In this document: positions 9,917 to 22,160 of the stretch, one piece after another
Numbering within the stretch: the first letter of the stretch is position 1
Layout of the letters: each line of letters begins with the position of its first letter
Origin: Durusdinium trenchii
Lineage: Eukaryota > Sar > Dinophyceae > Suessiales > Symbiodiniaceae
Direction: 5' to 3'
Assembly: GCA_963970005.1 (NCBI GenBank)
Contig: CAXAMN010025250.1
Coordinates: 1,035,660-1,099,659 of the forward strand
DNA length: 64,000 bases
The notes under the pieces: generated by a model
What the model was told of the DNA's origin: nothing
Database searches by the model: none
The model's input: the letters and a program-made list of their open reading frames with translations, nothing else
Program-made: the position numbers and the translations under genes

Positions 9917-10804
9917 TTTCAGATATTTCATATGTTTCACCTTGGGATGATGGTGTGAACCCACTGACCCGTTCCGTTTTCGTTTTCGTTTTCGGTTCGG
10001 CACCTGGGCAACAGGTGGTTCCTATCCACACTTGTCATCCCGAAGCCGTGCGTGTCCGCCTGGAGCGTCCAATGGGCGATCGGCGATCGACGAGACGGTT
10101 TGAACAGATCTGAACAATTATGGTGCAGATCGTGGATTTTTGGTGAGATCTGGCCATTTTCTTGATTTTAGCCGGTACTTTTGGGCATGCTCGACCAAGC
10201 AGTGAAGCCGACCAGGCCGACATCCATACGGCTCATGGTTTGGAAAGGCTTTCCAAGCTACCATCAGCATTTCCCATCTCAATAGTTCTTGTTTTTGATA
10301 ACGGCCTGTCATGTTAAAATCAACATGGTATTTTGGATGTATTGGATAAAACATCCTGTGCACCCAACCTTTTTGGAAAGCTGTACCATCGCCAGCCCTG
10401 GATGTCACATGCATGGCAGCCCTGGATGTCAGTCCCCTTCCAAAGGTCAGCTTTGCATGGCACACACTGCTTTCAGTCCAGTTTTCCAGAATTTGGACAC
10501 ACACATCAACCTCCAACGTTCTAAGGAGTTCAAGTGCCTTGGACTGTGTCGTTTTGGCCAACACCAAACATCCAAGTTCAACCAACAACATTCTCCAAAG
10601 CCAAGCGCCCAAGCATCTCATAAGTTGCCGAAGACATCAGCATGCGTTTCATGGTAGAAATAGAAAACATTCTCCAAACCTGACACCAAACAATTAGACA
10701 TATACAACGAGGTGTTTGAGGTGATTCAAGCGTGCCATAAACATCAATAAGCATAGTGAAATACGTGACCGTCCTTGGAATGTATCCTTTTCTATTCGCC
10801 AAAG

Positions 10805-10978
10805 CTCCTGAAAACCCTTCCGGCCGGACACTCCGGGTTTTTCGCCGTCACGACTGAAGACTCCAAGGACCACATGGACCTGGGAGTGTGGCCGGCGATG
10901 TGTGCATCGGCGCGAAGGCAGGGGTGCAGCCTGCAGGTGTTCACAGGGGTGAAATCTCTGTTTGAAGGAGGCTTCCAG
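10805..10978 (+). CDS. Candidate internal exon, 58 codons
   Basis: Ends at GGCTTCCAG^GTGAAG, a good donor at a codon boundary. It reads FFAVTTEDSKDHMDLGVW followed by a Cys/Arg segment and TGVKSLFEGG. The 5' border is uncertain: CCAAAG at 10804 is one choice, and the same frame is open about 30 nt further upstream. Family not recognised. Confidence 0.35.
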
Positions 10979-11197
10979 GTGAAGGTTACATGTTGGTGTC
11001 TCTTCGATGCATTTTCGTAGAACTATATACAGACTTTGGGAAATCAGTCAAGTTGGTTGGTTTGGTTCAAATATAATAGATATAGAAGTCCAAAGACAAT
11101 TTTTGAATATTTTTGGCAATACCGAGGTCAAGGAAATTCCTTTTCGGATCACCTAACGACCATTCAAAAAATGGTCTTGGACTCTGGTATAAACGTT

Positions 11198-11244
11198 ATA
11201 TATATATATATTATATTTATATATTTATATATTTATATATTTAT
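11198..11244. repeat. TA-rich microsatellite
   Basis: TATATATATATTATATTTATATATTTATATA-type run with a repeated ATATTTAT unit. Confidence 0.9.
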
Positions 11245-11594
11245 GAGAGATACAAACTCATGATGTTATTTGACCTTTCCTTGACTGACGCAGACTGACG
11301 CCAAGGAAGATTGACCAGACTTCGATACGAAGACCTTGGGCCGAGTTTTCTCAAAATGCATTCTTGCAATGCTACGGTGAGCCCACATGGCATATGAGAG
11401 GGCTCCAGGCTCAAGCCACAGGACTTCCGACTTGTCAAGATTTGGTGCACCCCCTAGACTAGACTGGGAGAGTATCAAGGGCACCGAGAGGCACAGAGCA
11501 TTTTGGGGGTGATTGGGTCAGAACCCGACTAAACATGAACATGAACTAAGCAAAGGCCAATCCCAGAAGTAAACTGAGAAACATTTATCTCAAG

Positions 11595-11740
11595 ATCCTT
11601 CTGTTGCCCCTTCCGCCGGAGTTCCTGGTGGTCCGCTGGTCGGACGGGCCGAAGCCATCCCGGTTTTGAGGGACCAGTTGGGCAGTCGGGACCACGGAGC
11701 GTCTGGGAGTCCGATGGAGTGTCTGGACTTGAAGCTTCAG
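11595..11740 (+). CDS. Candidate internal exon, 48 codons
   Basis: Follows CTCAAG (two bases completing a codon) and ends at CTTCAG^GTGGGT on a codon boundary. A Pro/Gly/Val-rich start (PSVAPSAGVPGG) precedes AEAIPVLRDQLGSRD and MECLDLKLQ. The alternative + frame is open further, so the frame is not certain. Confidence 0.4.
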
Positions 11741-12295
11741 GTGGGTCAGAACCCGAGTTCGTCTATCGAGGCCCATACCCCGGGTTACGGGTCTTTTTTC
11801 AGGTCACTTGACCTCTGTTGGAAGGGCTCTGAATCGAGTCCGATAGTCTGAGGACTCAGCTCTTTTTGGAGAGTCCGTGCCACCGAAACTTGGGGCATTC
11901 CTCAGTAGTTTGGCTTCCTCGCTGTTCAGAGAGGTTGCTTTTGATTTGGATTTGCCCACGATGTGACGAAGAAATGGTTCCTTCGGTCGTGGGCATATTG
12001 CATATCCATAAGTGTGTTTGTGTGTGGGAAACCCTTGGAGTCACCGGGAATCGGTTGATTTGGACCTTTACCTGAGCAGGGGCACTGAGCACTCCTCAAA
12101 CTCAGTGCCACAAAGAGGCCGTCTAGTCATGTCTGCTTCATCTGTATACGGAGTTGTCTCGGGTGACAGGTTTTGTAAGGCATTGCCTGTCCCAGCTCAC
12201 AACTCTCCGCTCCACCTCAACATGAACATACTCATTCGGTGCGACAGCCATCCTCATTCCCTGCGAGTCGCACATCAATCCCTTCTTTTTCGCAG

Positions 12296-12339
12296 CCCAG
12301 AGATGTGGTCCACACTGGGTCTTTATCTCGTGCCGATAA
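12296..12339 (+). CDS. Candidate short exon behind a strong acceptor
   Basis: CCCTTCTTTTTCGCAG is the classic polypyrimidine-AG arrangement. The next 44 nt read PRDVVHTGSLSRAD and stop at a GATAA^GTATCC donor. An alternative acceptor, CGTCGCAG, lies about 60 nt downstream in the same open region. Confidence 0.33.
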
Positions 12340-12571
12340 GTATCCGCACGTCGCAGGAAGCAGCAAAGTATCAGCACCGTGCTGCCGAGCAATTGCGTGG
12401 TATTGTTTTTTGGAAGAGTTGGATGGGTGGTGGCAGTTCTGGCCGTGGTTGGTGGGGTGCAATGTATTCCTGGAGGTGTGGTGATGTGTACATCTTTGAG
12501 ATCGACCTCCGAGAAAAGTTGATTCATCCTTTTGAAGGGTAGAGAGACAGTTGGATAATCATAGGGACCAA

Positions 12572-12686
12572 ATCGCTTCTAGGTTGGAGGCCATCGCTCC
12601 TAAGGCAGAGGCCATCGCTCTTAGGGTAGAGGCCATCGCTAGTAGGGTGGAGGCCATCGCTAGTAGGTTGGAGGCCATCCCTAGTA
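12572..12686. repeat. Five-unit GGAGGCCATCGCTAGTAGG minisatellite
   Basis: Five tandem ~23-nt units diverging at one or two positions. This is the best array of the family in the window. Confidence 0.9.
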
Positions 12687-12689
12687 TAT

Positions 12690-13469
12690 AGATCTTTGTT
12701 CTGACAGGGTGCTTTTGTATGGCTTTGTTTGTTGATGGAATCGGCACAAAAGACTAGGCAGCAGCCACCGACTAGCCGACTAGCCGTAGTGGGCACAACA
12801 GGTACATGGTGTACATGATGTTCGAAGTTGCCCTGTCAACGAAAGGTTATTGACAGTATCGTTTTTCAATGGGACACGATTGGTGTCCACAAGTGATGTT
12901 TTTTCTTACCAACAGAGGTTAACCAACCTTATAAAACCCAACCCGGGTTACCTATGGGATAGTCGAACTAGGGTTCTGATCCACCTCTTTTGGTAAGCTT
13001 GGTGGTGGGAATTGCAGCTTCGCCTGGATCGGTTTCTCCATGTGTTGCCCAGCTCTTGAGGTTGCCAGAGGATCAGTTCCAATGGAAGGCACGTTGCCTG
13101 CGATCAGAGACCGTCACTGACGCAATCAACTCCACGACGTGCGAACGATTGATGTCACCTAAGAGACTCTTAGCCTGTGGCCTCAGTGCGGTTATAAGAT
13201 TGACCACCATGTCATCGAAATCTCAAGCTCCAATCAATCTCGCCCATTCCCATCATGTAGAACCTCTTCATTTTGGGTTCCTTCACCTCCCTTCGTCCGT
13301 GTGTGTTTTTATGCAAGTGTTTTGGGGGTGGGGGCTCACCAGCTCCCTAAGGGAGCTGGTGGTTCACGACTGATCTTCTTGGCTTGTGTTCTTCTATTGT
13401 CGCCATGAGGATCTTGGAACCAGAATCTTTCTTGGAAGATCACCAATCGAATTGATGTTTAAACACATT
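12690..13469. other. Weakly coding-like stretch
   Basis: A + frame of 127 codons covers 12990-13373, including LRLPEDQFQWKARCL, but has no clear splice borders. It ends over a perfect 12-nt inverted repeat (CACCAGCTCCCT, one-base spacer, 13337-13361) that could form a tight hairpin. Confidence 0.3.
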
Positions 13470-13750
13470 GAGGATGTTGATCAACGAGGATGTTGACCAA
13501 TGAGGATGTCGATCAATTCATGATGATGTTGATAGGACAGTTTAAACATGTTTAAACTATATACGGATATATACGGTTATGAGGATGTTGACCAATGAGG
13601 ATGTTGATCAATTCATGAGGATGTTGATAGGACAGTTTAAAGCTTAGATGTTATGAGGATGTTGACCAATGAGGGTGTTGATCAATGCATGAGGATGTTG
13701 ATACTGTAGTACTTTTTTTAAAATATAATGAGGATGTTGATCAATTCATG
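13470..13750. repeat. Tandem GAGGATGTTGACCAATGAGG satellite
   Basis: Degenerate units built from GAGGATGTTGAYCAAT and GATCAATTCATGAGG form four higher-order copies, separated by ATAGGACAGTTTAAA-containing spacers. Confidence 0.9.
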
Positions 13751-14523
13751 CTAATTTTGACCTATTGACCTGTGAAAGACCTGTGAAATTGTTTCTTCCA
13801 AGGGTGGAGTCAGACATAGTTCCTTTGTAGCGGAGCTCATTCACCATGTGTGGGAACTCATGAACATTCTGACCGCTCCCACACAAAGAACATGGAAGTG
13901 GTGTTCCCCCCACCTGTTTGTAGAAAATGGTCATCGTGGCCCTGCCATCGACTTGCATGATTCTTTGAGGGAGTGTAGAGGCCACAGCCAACACACCTTT
14001 TTTGGGATAAACGCCCTTACGAAGGGTTTGTGTGCACATACAAGAAAATGACTGACTGAAAGATTAATCAACGGATTTTCTGTGACTCCAAGGGTTTCAC
14101 ACACAGTTTAACGTATACGTTTCGGTCCTAGCTCCTGTGGAAAGAAGTTAGGTGGACCAACCGTACACGGACGCAGGATGCGCGAAACAACAGCTCCCAG
14201 TAGGTTGGAGGCCATTGCTATTAGGTTTACATTCTGATAATCCTGCAACCTTCAAAGGGCAGTGACCGGCAGTGCCCCCTGCCATCCGTCTTTGGGGTCT
14301 TCAATACTACGGTGCCTCGTTTTTCACATCAGCAACCGGTGAAGTCACTGGACCATCGACTTGCTTCGTGTTGACTTTCACACCAGTTCCGAACGATTTT
14401 GCACACACATCTGGCGTTATTCCCCTTTCTGAACTCAACTGACGAACTTCCAAAAAACCATGTTTTGCCGAAAACCGCCGTCAGGTGCAACGTCAGAAGG
14501 AGAGTGACGCGCCCCATCTACAG

Positions 14524-14609
14524 GCCAGCGGGAGCGGGAGCGGAGCAGCCGGGGGCTCGTTTCGTCTCCGGGGTTCAGCGGGTCTCCGGGCGCTCGTTCT
14601 GCGCGGGAC
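14524..14609 (+). CDS. Candidate exon, Ser/Gly/Ala-rich
   Basis: CATCTACAG opens at a codon boundary into ASGSGSGAAGGSFRLRGSAG, then a leucine/arginine stretch, with a GAC^GTTCG donor-like end. The low-complexity start suggests a linker. Other frames are open as well. Confidence 0.33.
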
Positions 14610-16543
14610 GTTCGTTTCGTTCACTCCGGGGTGGTTTTTCGCTGATGGGCTTGGCTCAGCTGATGAGGAATTCATGTGAAGTTGAGGAATTCACCACGCA
14701 GAGTCGGTGGAGAGACATCAGAGAACCATTGGGACTCCCCGGACTCCATTGCGCTTTCCTCTACCATGGGAGTTCTTTTTTTCGCCAGCAGTTCTGCAAG
14801 TTTTGCTAGTGCCTATGAAGATGAGCATGTTTGTCCATAGATGGGCCGAACACATTCGGAGAAGGGGCTGTTCTATATTAACTCGCTGAAGTCCAAATAG
14901 AACTCCCTGCAACCCTTGCAACAAGGTTTATATGTCTTTATTGCGCTCAGTTTGTGTATTGGAGTTGGGATGTTCGATACTGGCGAAGCACACCCCATAC
15001 TCAAACCATCCCGGCGCAACAATTAACCAAATGTATACAAACACACAGACACACACTCGAGATCCCAGCCCAGACCCAACAATCAATGCAAAGACTTTGA
15101 CTTCTCAACACAACTTCGGGACACTAAACCAAAAACCATCACCAAAACCATGGTGTGTCTTGTTGCCAAAGAGCGAACGTCTTCTCCCCAACGACCACGT
15201 CGACCGACGTTGAAACACCGACCACGTGGACCGGTCGAGGACCGACCCGTCGAGCCCGAAAGGCCTCGGAGAAAGAGCTGGCCGGGCGCAGATCCCGACG
15301 GATGCCACTGGGCGGATGCCACGCAGATCCGGACGACCCGACGACGCGAGGACGACGTGAAAACACGAAGGAACGAAGGGGTGGAGCCCAAGAAATAGAT
15401 GGGTGTGTACATATGTGTAGTTCTGTGTGTATATAATATGCAGGTTATGAAAAAAACATATTTTCACAATATTTTCCATGTGGTCCTTTTTTTCTGTGGG
15501 TGTGTCGTTGGTCCTCGTTCCTAATTGTTGTATGGATGCCCCATGGAACAACCATAATCTTCCAGTTAGGCAGCACTGGATGAGTTGTTTTGGTCTTCGC
15601 TGGTCTTCTCATTCCTCATTCCATTGGGGTTTCAAGTACTTACATGGTTTTCGTGCGCAGGCACAATAATGGAATTTTGCACGTGTTGCCCCTTTCCCAC
15701 CCTAGGTCCAGTATGACTAGAAGCTGACTGATGGCATCCATGCTGAAGCTAAAGATGAAAGTGTCACAGCTCTTACTTGAACATAGTCAAAGCGATGCAG
15801 TTTTCTTTAACTGTACCGATCGCGGTCAAAATATCCACGAACCGCCACGAACCAAACGCATGTTTCTTTGGGGGGGTCGGTGGTCATCCTCAGCATCCTC
15901 ATCCTCATCTTCCCATCCTCATCTATGGCGGACTCAGGTTCGCAGCTCAGAGCTGCAACGTCGGGCGGCCTAGTCACCCAAGCCTTCGACTTGGAACAGT
16001 CTGAGAGCATTTGGGATTTGAAGGGGACTTCAAGATGTTCCAAATTGTTTCCTAGGCTGGAAAAGGTCCAGAATGGAAGGGAGCCCCAAACTCTGGGGGC
16101 GACTTGTCGTTTTTGTTTTTTCCATTCATGGGAGTGCGAGCTGGCACTGTGAAAGGCACGAGGAAGAGATTCCGGAGCTGAAGAGGAACTTTCATGGAAC
16201 CACAAAAATCGAGGTCTTTCAGATTTCATGTCCCAAAACAGCTTTTACTTCATGGGTTTGCGTCTACTTTCAAGTCCCCTCCAAAACCTGTCACTTCTTT
16301 TCCACCGAGCAGCTTAGCTCGCTTAGCTCGAGCAGCCACCGAGCTTCTACCGCGGTCGATCCAACTCAGTCGCAAGCAAGCGTGAGAAAGCGATGTCTTG
16401 GTTCTTGCATGTGTTTTGCACGTTTTCTTTTTTTGAGGGTGATTTTGTTGCTTTTCCCTGTAAGTCAATCCCCAGAACTGGGGATTTCCCGAGGCAAGAT
16501 GGTTGACTTTTCTCCCCCGGCTTGCTTCGATTCGTCCTGTCAG
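14610..16543. other. Mixed region with GC-rich islands
   Basis: 15150-15398 is GC-rich. One + frame runs to a TAG at 15396 with an Arg/Pro/Asp-rich translation, and two other frames are open too. 15890-16110 contains MADSGSQLRAATSGG on + but is also open on minus. No frame can be chosen safely. Confidence 0.28.
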
Positions 16544-16663
16544 GTGCACACGGCGGTGGGCATCGTGCGCTTGATGTCGCGATGGGCCTCCAACAGTCGC
16601 CCGGCTCGGGCGGCGGTGGTGCGGTTCGGAAGTCGATGGGAGGAGACGGGTGGAGACGGTGGG
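16544..16663 (+). CDS. Candidate internal exon, 40 codons
   Basis: TCCTGTCAG opens at a codon boundary into TAVGIVRLMSRWASNSRP, then an ARAAVVRFGSRWEETGG segment, ending GGG^GTTGTT. An earlier donor, ACGG^GTGGAG, is possible. The alternating hydrophobic/basic pattern looks like folded protein. No family assigned. Confidence 0.42.
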
Positions 16664-17118
16664 GTTGTTGGGTTGGATGGACTGATGAGAGGGGACGATG
16701 AGGTATTTTTGCCAAAGAAGTTGCGGTGAGGAGGAATTTCGCAGTTGGATTTTCAATGTCTTCCTGTAATGCTTTGAAGATGTTGCCTTAGTGCAACTTC
16801 TGATAGAAGAAATGGAGCTTAGAACCGTGACATTCCTGATGGAAGCTGAAGGTTTTGAGGGGGAAACTCCTGAGAAAGAATGCCAATTGGACAATATTGG
16901 ACATGTCTTTTTAATTCTTTTTGGATTTTGTTCAGCTTCCAAAGGAATTTTCTCGCCCAGGCCTTGGAGAAGTGTTCACCGTTTTCTGCATGTGATTGAT
17001 GGGGGGTCATACGGATCAAGCGCAACCATGGACCAAGCTATTTCCTGGCAATTCCCACGTGAACTGGACTTTTCCCGGGGGCACTCAACCGAGTTGCTTT
17101 TGGTTGCGGTCGCTACCG

Positions 17119-17275
17119 GTGGCCTGTGGCCGGCACGCGGTGGCCGGTCCTGGTGGCCGGTGCCAGTTGCCGGTCGCCTGGGCGTCTGCCAGTGCTGGCG
17201 CCGGTTGCCGGTTGCCTGGGCTCTGTGTCGGCTGGCGGCTGTGCCGCGGTGCCGGTTGCCGGTTGTTTGGTGTCC
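17119..17275. repeat. GCCGGTTGCC minisatellite
   Basis: Imperfect GGCCGGTGCCAGTTGCCGGT-like decamers. The array explains the long open frames across this stretch. Confidence 0.8.
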
Positions 17276-17287
17276 CGGCTATCTATT

Positions 17288-17418
17288 TGCACCTATCCAT
17301 CCATCCATCCATCCATCCATCCATCCATCCATCCATCCATCNNNNNNNNNNATCCATCCATCCATCCATCCATCCATCCATCCATCCATCCATCCATCCA
17401 TCCATCCATCTATTTGTG
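17288..17418. repeat. (ATCC)n microsatellite with an assembly gap
   Basis: ATCC tetranucleotide repeat interrupted by 10 N at 17342-17351. True repeat length is therefore unknown. It grades into a degenerate TCTATCTG / TGTCTGTT tract to about 17600. Confidence 0.95.
17342..17351. other. Assembly gap (10 N)
   Basis: Ten undetermined bases inside the ATCC repeat. A fixed-size placeholder is likely. Confidence 0.95.
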
Positions 17419-18300
17419 TAACTATTTATCTAACTATGAATCTACACATCTGTCTGTCTGTTTGTTTGTCGGTCTGTTTGTCCGTCCATCTGTCTGCCTT
17501 TCTATGTACTCCATCTATCTATGTTTCGATCAGTCGGTCTATCTATGCATCTATCTTTACCCATGTACCTGTCTTTCTGTCTGTCTATCTTTCTCTGTAT
17601 ACAGGACAATCCCGATTTACACGGTGTATGATTAGCGACCCAGCCACCGGTCGCTGTGGCGAGTCGGCGAGTCTTTCCGTGGTGAACAGCGGTATTCAAT
17701 AGTATGTATACCAGGAGTCACATGGAGTTGGGTGGTTTTTAGTCCCTAAGTGAGTTGATAATCGACACCCCTGTCCTACAAGTTCGGCACCCGTTTTGTG
17801 ACTCCTGGTATGTTGTTACTTTCTGCCCAAGCGTGAACAAATGCATCCCAAATGCATTGGGTTTCACTGTGACCGTATCCTTTCAGGGTTACATCCTCAA
17901 GGGATCCCACAGAAATACCGTTTGTTTTAACTGACCAATTTGGATCAAGTCAAGAAGGAGCACCCGCGCGCGGACAGATCAGGGCGTACCATTTTGGAAC
18001 TTCCTTTTGCAATTGCACATATAATATAAATATCAAATGATATGTATGAATATGGGCGGGGGCCGAACGTGCTTGGCGGTTTTGCGGTCCATACCGTAGC
18101 TCATCCCCATTTTTCTAGCGGCTACTGACCACATTCGACGCATGAGGGGCAGACGCGTCATAGCCACTTGACCATACCAACACTCTAGGCATGCATTGAC
18201 AGATGCCCTTCACGCTACCGGGGTTAAATGCACAGTGAGAGTCCTTCGTGGCTGAATATTCTTCATGGACAAATGTTATTCCTTGTCTTGAGGTCTGCAG

Positions 18301-18432
18301 GCTCTCAAGGAGGTCACCGTAAATGGCCTCTTCTTCTGCTTGCTGGGGCACTCAGCACTGAAATCGAGCTCTGGCTGGACAGGACGAAGTTCTTCAAGCA
18401 AGACCCATGCGATGTTCACTGAGTTGGACTAA
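18301..18432 (+). CDS. Candidate terminal exon, 43 codons
   Basis: GGTCTGCAG opens at a codon boundary and runs to TAA at 18430-18432. It contains VNGLFFCLLGHSALKSSS, a short hydrophobic patch then a Ser-rich tail. The minus strand is also open (18115-18351), so strand is tentative. Confidence 0.33.
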   Translation, partial: ALKEVTVNGLFFCLLGHSALKSSSGWTGRSSSSKTHAMFTELD

Positions 18433-19076
18433 CATGGACCAACTACCTGGGAATAGCTGGGGTTCGATCTGAGACTATGAGTAGCAAAGTGGATTTGATC
18501 AGACCATATCATCCAACTCGTCAGAGGCCATGCCCCTTCCGTCAAACCAACGGGTCCGTACGGGTCAAGCCACGTGGCCATGATCGGCTCCAAGGATCAC
18601 TGGGCTCTGCTTGACGGAGCAGTTCGCCCTGCGAAAGCTCTCTCCGGAGACCATGGTGGCCGTTCCTCCCTCAGTTCACACGAGGCACGTCCGACAGAAA
18701 ACCCAGAGATCATCAGAGATCATGATCTTCTGAGTTCATAAACATCGAGAATCATGTTAGTTTTTACAGGAATAAGGGTTGTGGCTTGACCGTGGCTTGG
18801 CCCAAAAGACAGTAACAGTCGGTAAAGGATTATCAGATGATCACTATTCTTGAGAAAGGCCGTGATTCACCTAACCATCACTGATGTATTCAAATATGCA
18901 GCCGGAACAGACTGCTTGAGGCACTAAATGAACCTATTGATGCTCTAATCGAGTTCGACATGCCTGGTATAGAGTATTGTATATTTGTATTATATATACA
19001 GTATACCATCACATGAAAATCATTGGCTCAGTTGCTCCCTCCATCTCCACCACACACGCACACCCTCTTATTTTAG

Positions 19077-19134
19077 CGCCGGCCGCACCGAGGTCTTAAG
19101 CCATCGGATGGCCTTGCATGTGGCCGCCAGCCAG
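19077..19134 (+). CDS. Candidate short internal exon
   Basis: CCCTCTTATTTTAG is a strong acceptor. After one base completing a codon the frame reads AGRTEVLSHRMALHVAASQ and ends at CAG^GTCGCT on a codon boundary. Unknown family. Confidence 0.35.
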
Positions 19135-19579
19135 GTCGCTGCTTGTTTTTTTGGGGTGGAAATTCATTCATGCATTCATGAAGCCTCCAGCAGGAGTCGA
19201 TGAATCGTTTTTGGTACATTCCGTCAAGGACGTTTGAGGTTTGGATGGAACACTGATCTAACTGAGACTTACTGTATGTGATGCTGGAAACAAACATGTT
19301 TGGTCCGCAAAAAAAGGCACTGATGGCCCCCAAGTAACAAGGTAATGTTTGATTTGCTGTTTTCTTTGGACAGATATGACCATTTTAATGATATGTTCAG
19401 GATTCTTTCTCCATTTCCCTCTCATACTTTTAACACGGGGTTCACTTGGGTGGTCACTTTCCACTGCCGCTCCGATGCACCCGCGGTCGCATAGTTCGTG
19501 CCCTCGGTCACTGGTGCTAGACATCGGTCGTCACGTGATCAGGGGGTGAAGAGGTGCAATGTAATTCGGTAAGACTAGA

Positions 19580-19591
19580 TAGAGACAGAGA

Positions 19592-19625
<34 letters not shown>

Positions 19626-19649
19626 CAGAGAGAGAGAGAGAAGAAGAAG
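19580..19649. repeat. (AG)n microsatellite
   Basis: GAGAGAGACAGAGAGAG run with interspersed C, ending in AAGAAGAAG. Confidence 0.95.
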
Positions 19650-20285
19650 TCACTTGGATGAGCCTTCTAGAAAAATGCACGCTTTTCAGTCTTGCAGGCG
19701 TACACTGACTGGAAGAATCATGGTTAAGTATATGGCATGGCCGCGTGGATGACCATGAAATCCGAGTACCAAACTTCAGGGAGGGTAGGCAGGGATCTTG
19801 ATCTTGGTGAACCAATGCGAAGTCTCAAACTGCCCATTTAACAAGCCTTCAACTTTGAAGCATCGGGGGTCGTTACCCACCTCGTTCCCCGTCCCCAGCT
19901 GTTTTGTAGGGGACAAACTTCCACCTCTTCTCAAGTATGCGAAGCTTCTGTTGGGTCTTCTTTTTTACCCCACTTGCACGCACGCATCGGGGCTTTCACT
20001 TGACAGATGTGTCATAGACATGGGCAACAGGGACTTCCCCTGCTGCTCGTCAATCCGTGGCACCACAAACTTCCTCCAAGAACGACTCAGTTTTTGGTGG
20101 CTCTGGGAGCCACGCCACCACGTTGCCCAGGCCCGGCTCCAATTCTCCGCATGCCTCCCAAACCATCCCAAACCCACCCACACGCCCATCATGGCCGTGG
20201 CATGTTGGAGTGGAGAGCGCGTCAGCTTGGAGATACGCAGGATGTCAGCTTGGTGCCCATGATGCGGCCTCCCGCGGAATTGCAG

Positions 20286-20372
20286 GAGACGGATTCGTCA
20301 CCAACGGGTCGGTGGAATTCGAATGGCGCAGTGATGATGGCGCCATGATTGACGGCGTGGGTGAGGGTGCAG
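20286..20372 (+). CDS. Candidate internal exon, acidic
   Basis: Bounded by GAATTGCAG and GGTGCAG^GTGAAT, both good signals. The frame enters after one base of a codon and leaves after one. It contains VEFEWRSDDGAMIDGVGEG, an Asp/Glu/Gly-rich segment. The frame is also open upstream of the acceptor, so a longer exon is possible. Confidence 0.4.
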
Positions 20373-21133
20373 GTGAATGAACCAACCAATTTTGGAGGAG
20401 ATGGAAGTAAATGTTGAATCTACACACCACCAACAATGTCACTGGAGCTTGCTCGAATTCTGTGCAAATTCAAGGTTTCAACTTGTCAGGGTCAGGAGCA
20501 GCCCTGATATACATGAATCTCTTGCTGGGTGGCGGTTTCAGCTGCCTTGATTTTCAACAACTTTAAACCGCTATACTTGGGGATGAATATGTTGTGACTT
20601 TTGTACCTCATTCAACTCATGCAGCACATGTTCTTGGCCCCAACTTTGACGGCATGTCTAAAAACAACCTTGATCTCTGAACTTCACCATTGTTCTACCC
20701 CACAGCAACCCGCAGCAGCACCCGGGGTTTCACTTGATGTTTGTGTTTCCACAGTGGCATGCTAGCCGAAACAGAGTGTGACTTACTCGCTGCCATTGAC
20801 ATGCTTTTTGTTTCTCGCACCCACCCTAAATAGAAGTGCGTTCGTCTGAAGTCTGCTCACCTCTCCGTGAATCCACGTTTTTCGCTGCTTTCTCAATGAT
20901 TTTTCAACATCTTTTAACTGTCCCTGAGAGTTGCTGCCAAAAGCTCATTGTATTGGCAACGACACAGGAGACTGGCGTGGCTGCGTGGGGATGCACAGCT
21001 GTTTTTTTCATTTTCCTTTTTTCCGAGCCGTGTGGAGGGATTTACGAGGTTTCATTCAACTGTCTTCTCCAGGTTACAGTCCTTCGGATTTGAATGATCC
21101 TCGAGTATCTTCCTAACTTTCCATGATTCATCA

Positions 21134-21220
21134 GTAACAAGTGCATCGCTACTAAGAACAAGTGCATTACTACTAGTAGCAAGAAGCTACTAGTAACAAG
21201 TGCAATCGCTATTAGGAGCT
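21134..21220. repeat. ACTAGTAGC-family palindromic block
   Basis: AACAAGTGCATCGCTACTA and AGTAGCAAGAAGCTACTAGTAACAAG units. Confidence 0.8.
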
Positions 21221-22111
21221 TCATGTTCCGATGTAGATTCGACCAATGATGCTTCCCTCGAGCACTGGCTCTGGCTTGTTACGGTAACAACGCATCTCTG
21301 GACCCTCAGAAAGTCCCCTCCCAGAGGTAGAAGCCTACCACTTGCGCCCTCCAAGTGGCCATTGTGGTAGTCGTGGACCGTTTGGGGGGGGAAGATGGCA
21401 TATTTGCTCGTAGAGTCGGTTGTAGGGATTCGGGATACCACTGCCTCAGAAGCAGAAGTTGAGAAAGCTCTTCAAGTAAGTCGTCTTTCCGCCTGGGCCT
21501 TCGGGGAAGTGGTCCTGATCCAGCTAGGCCCGGTGTGGGAGCAGTGGTATATACCAGGACACCTTAAGGCCTGAACCAGGGGCTTCTCCCCTGGTCCATG
21601 TGATTCGGGGTGTCTACCACCCTTGCGTCTTTTTTCTATTTTCCGAGTCTTCACAACACGGAGATGCAAACTCGACCCTGCGATCCGCACCGCGACCCGG
21701 TGACGCTGTGAAAGGTGGTCGTTCGCGAAGATGGCGCTCGGATGGATGGCGCAGATCATAGAGAGGTATAGACCCCCTTTTTTTTGACCTAGCAACAAGA
21801 CACCAAGAGTTCTGTGGGCTTTGTGCCCGTGCTTGTTTTCAGAAGCATTGAGATGCAGGGAATATGGCGTCTTTCCCTTGCAATACCAGTATGGCCAAAT
21901 CTTATGAGTCTCATGCGGACTCATGATAGGTTTTCAGACATGAGATGAAGACAATTCATCTCATGTGTTTCATAAATCACAATGGCTCAACCGTGTCGTT
22001 GTGCTTTTGTGCTTCTCACTTGGTGTGCCGGAAGGTGCAACTCCAACCGGGTGAGCCTCGATCAGGTTGGGGTATGTTGATTTCGTTTGAAAACCTTCCC
22101 AGCCTTGAGAG

Positions 22112-22160
22112 AGGTTCCCAAATAGATAGAAACATATAGAAACGATTTCCAATAGATATT
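22112..22160. repeat. ATAGATAGAAA / TTTCCAATA dispersed element
   Basis: CCCAAATAGATAGAAA followed by CGATTTCCAATAGAT. Diverged relatives are at 47552-47600 and 56061-56131. Confidence 0.6.

Noticed and set aside
9602..10003. 133-codon minus-strand frame next to the integrase
   Set aside because: Half of it is translated AT microsatellite, and the GC-rich rest is equally open on +.
13470..13750. CRISPR-like regular array
   Set aside because: Units are contiguous degenerate tandem repeats with no unique spacers of constant length, in eukaryotic DNA.
16250..16942. 230-codon minus-strand frame
   Set aside because: Overlaps the better-bounded + exon at 16544 and shows Ser/Pro/Arg/His-rich antisense composition without splice borders.
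16791..17702. The longest open frame (303 codons, +)
   Set aside because: It runs through a GCCGGT minisatellite, an ATCC microsatellite and an assembly gap. All three frames are open across the ATCC tract, so length has no meaning here.
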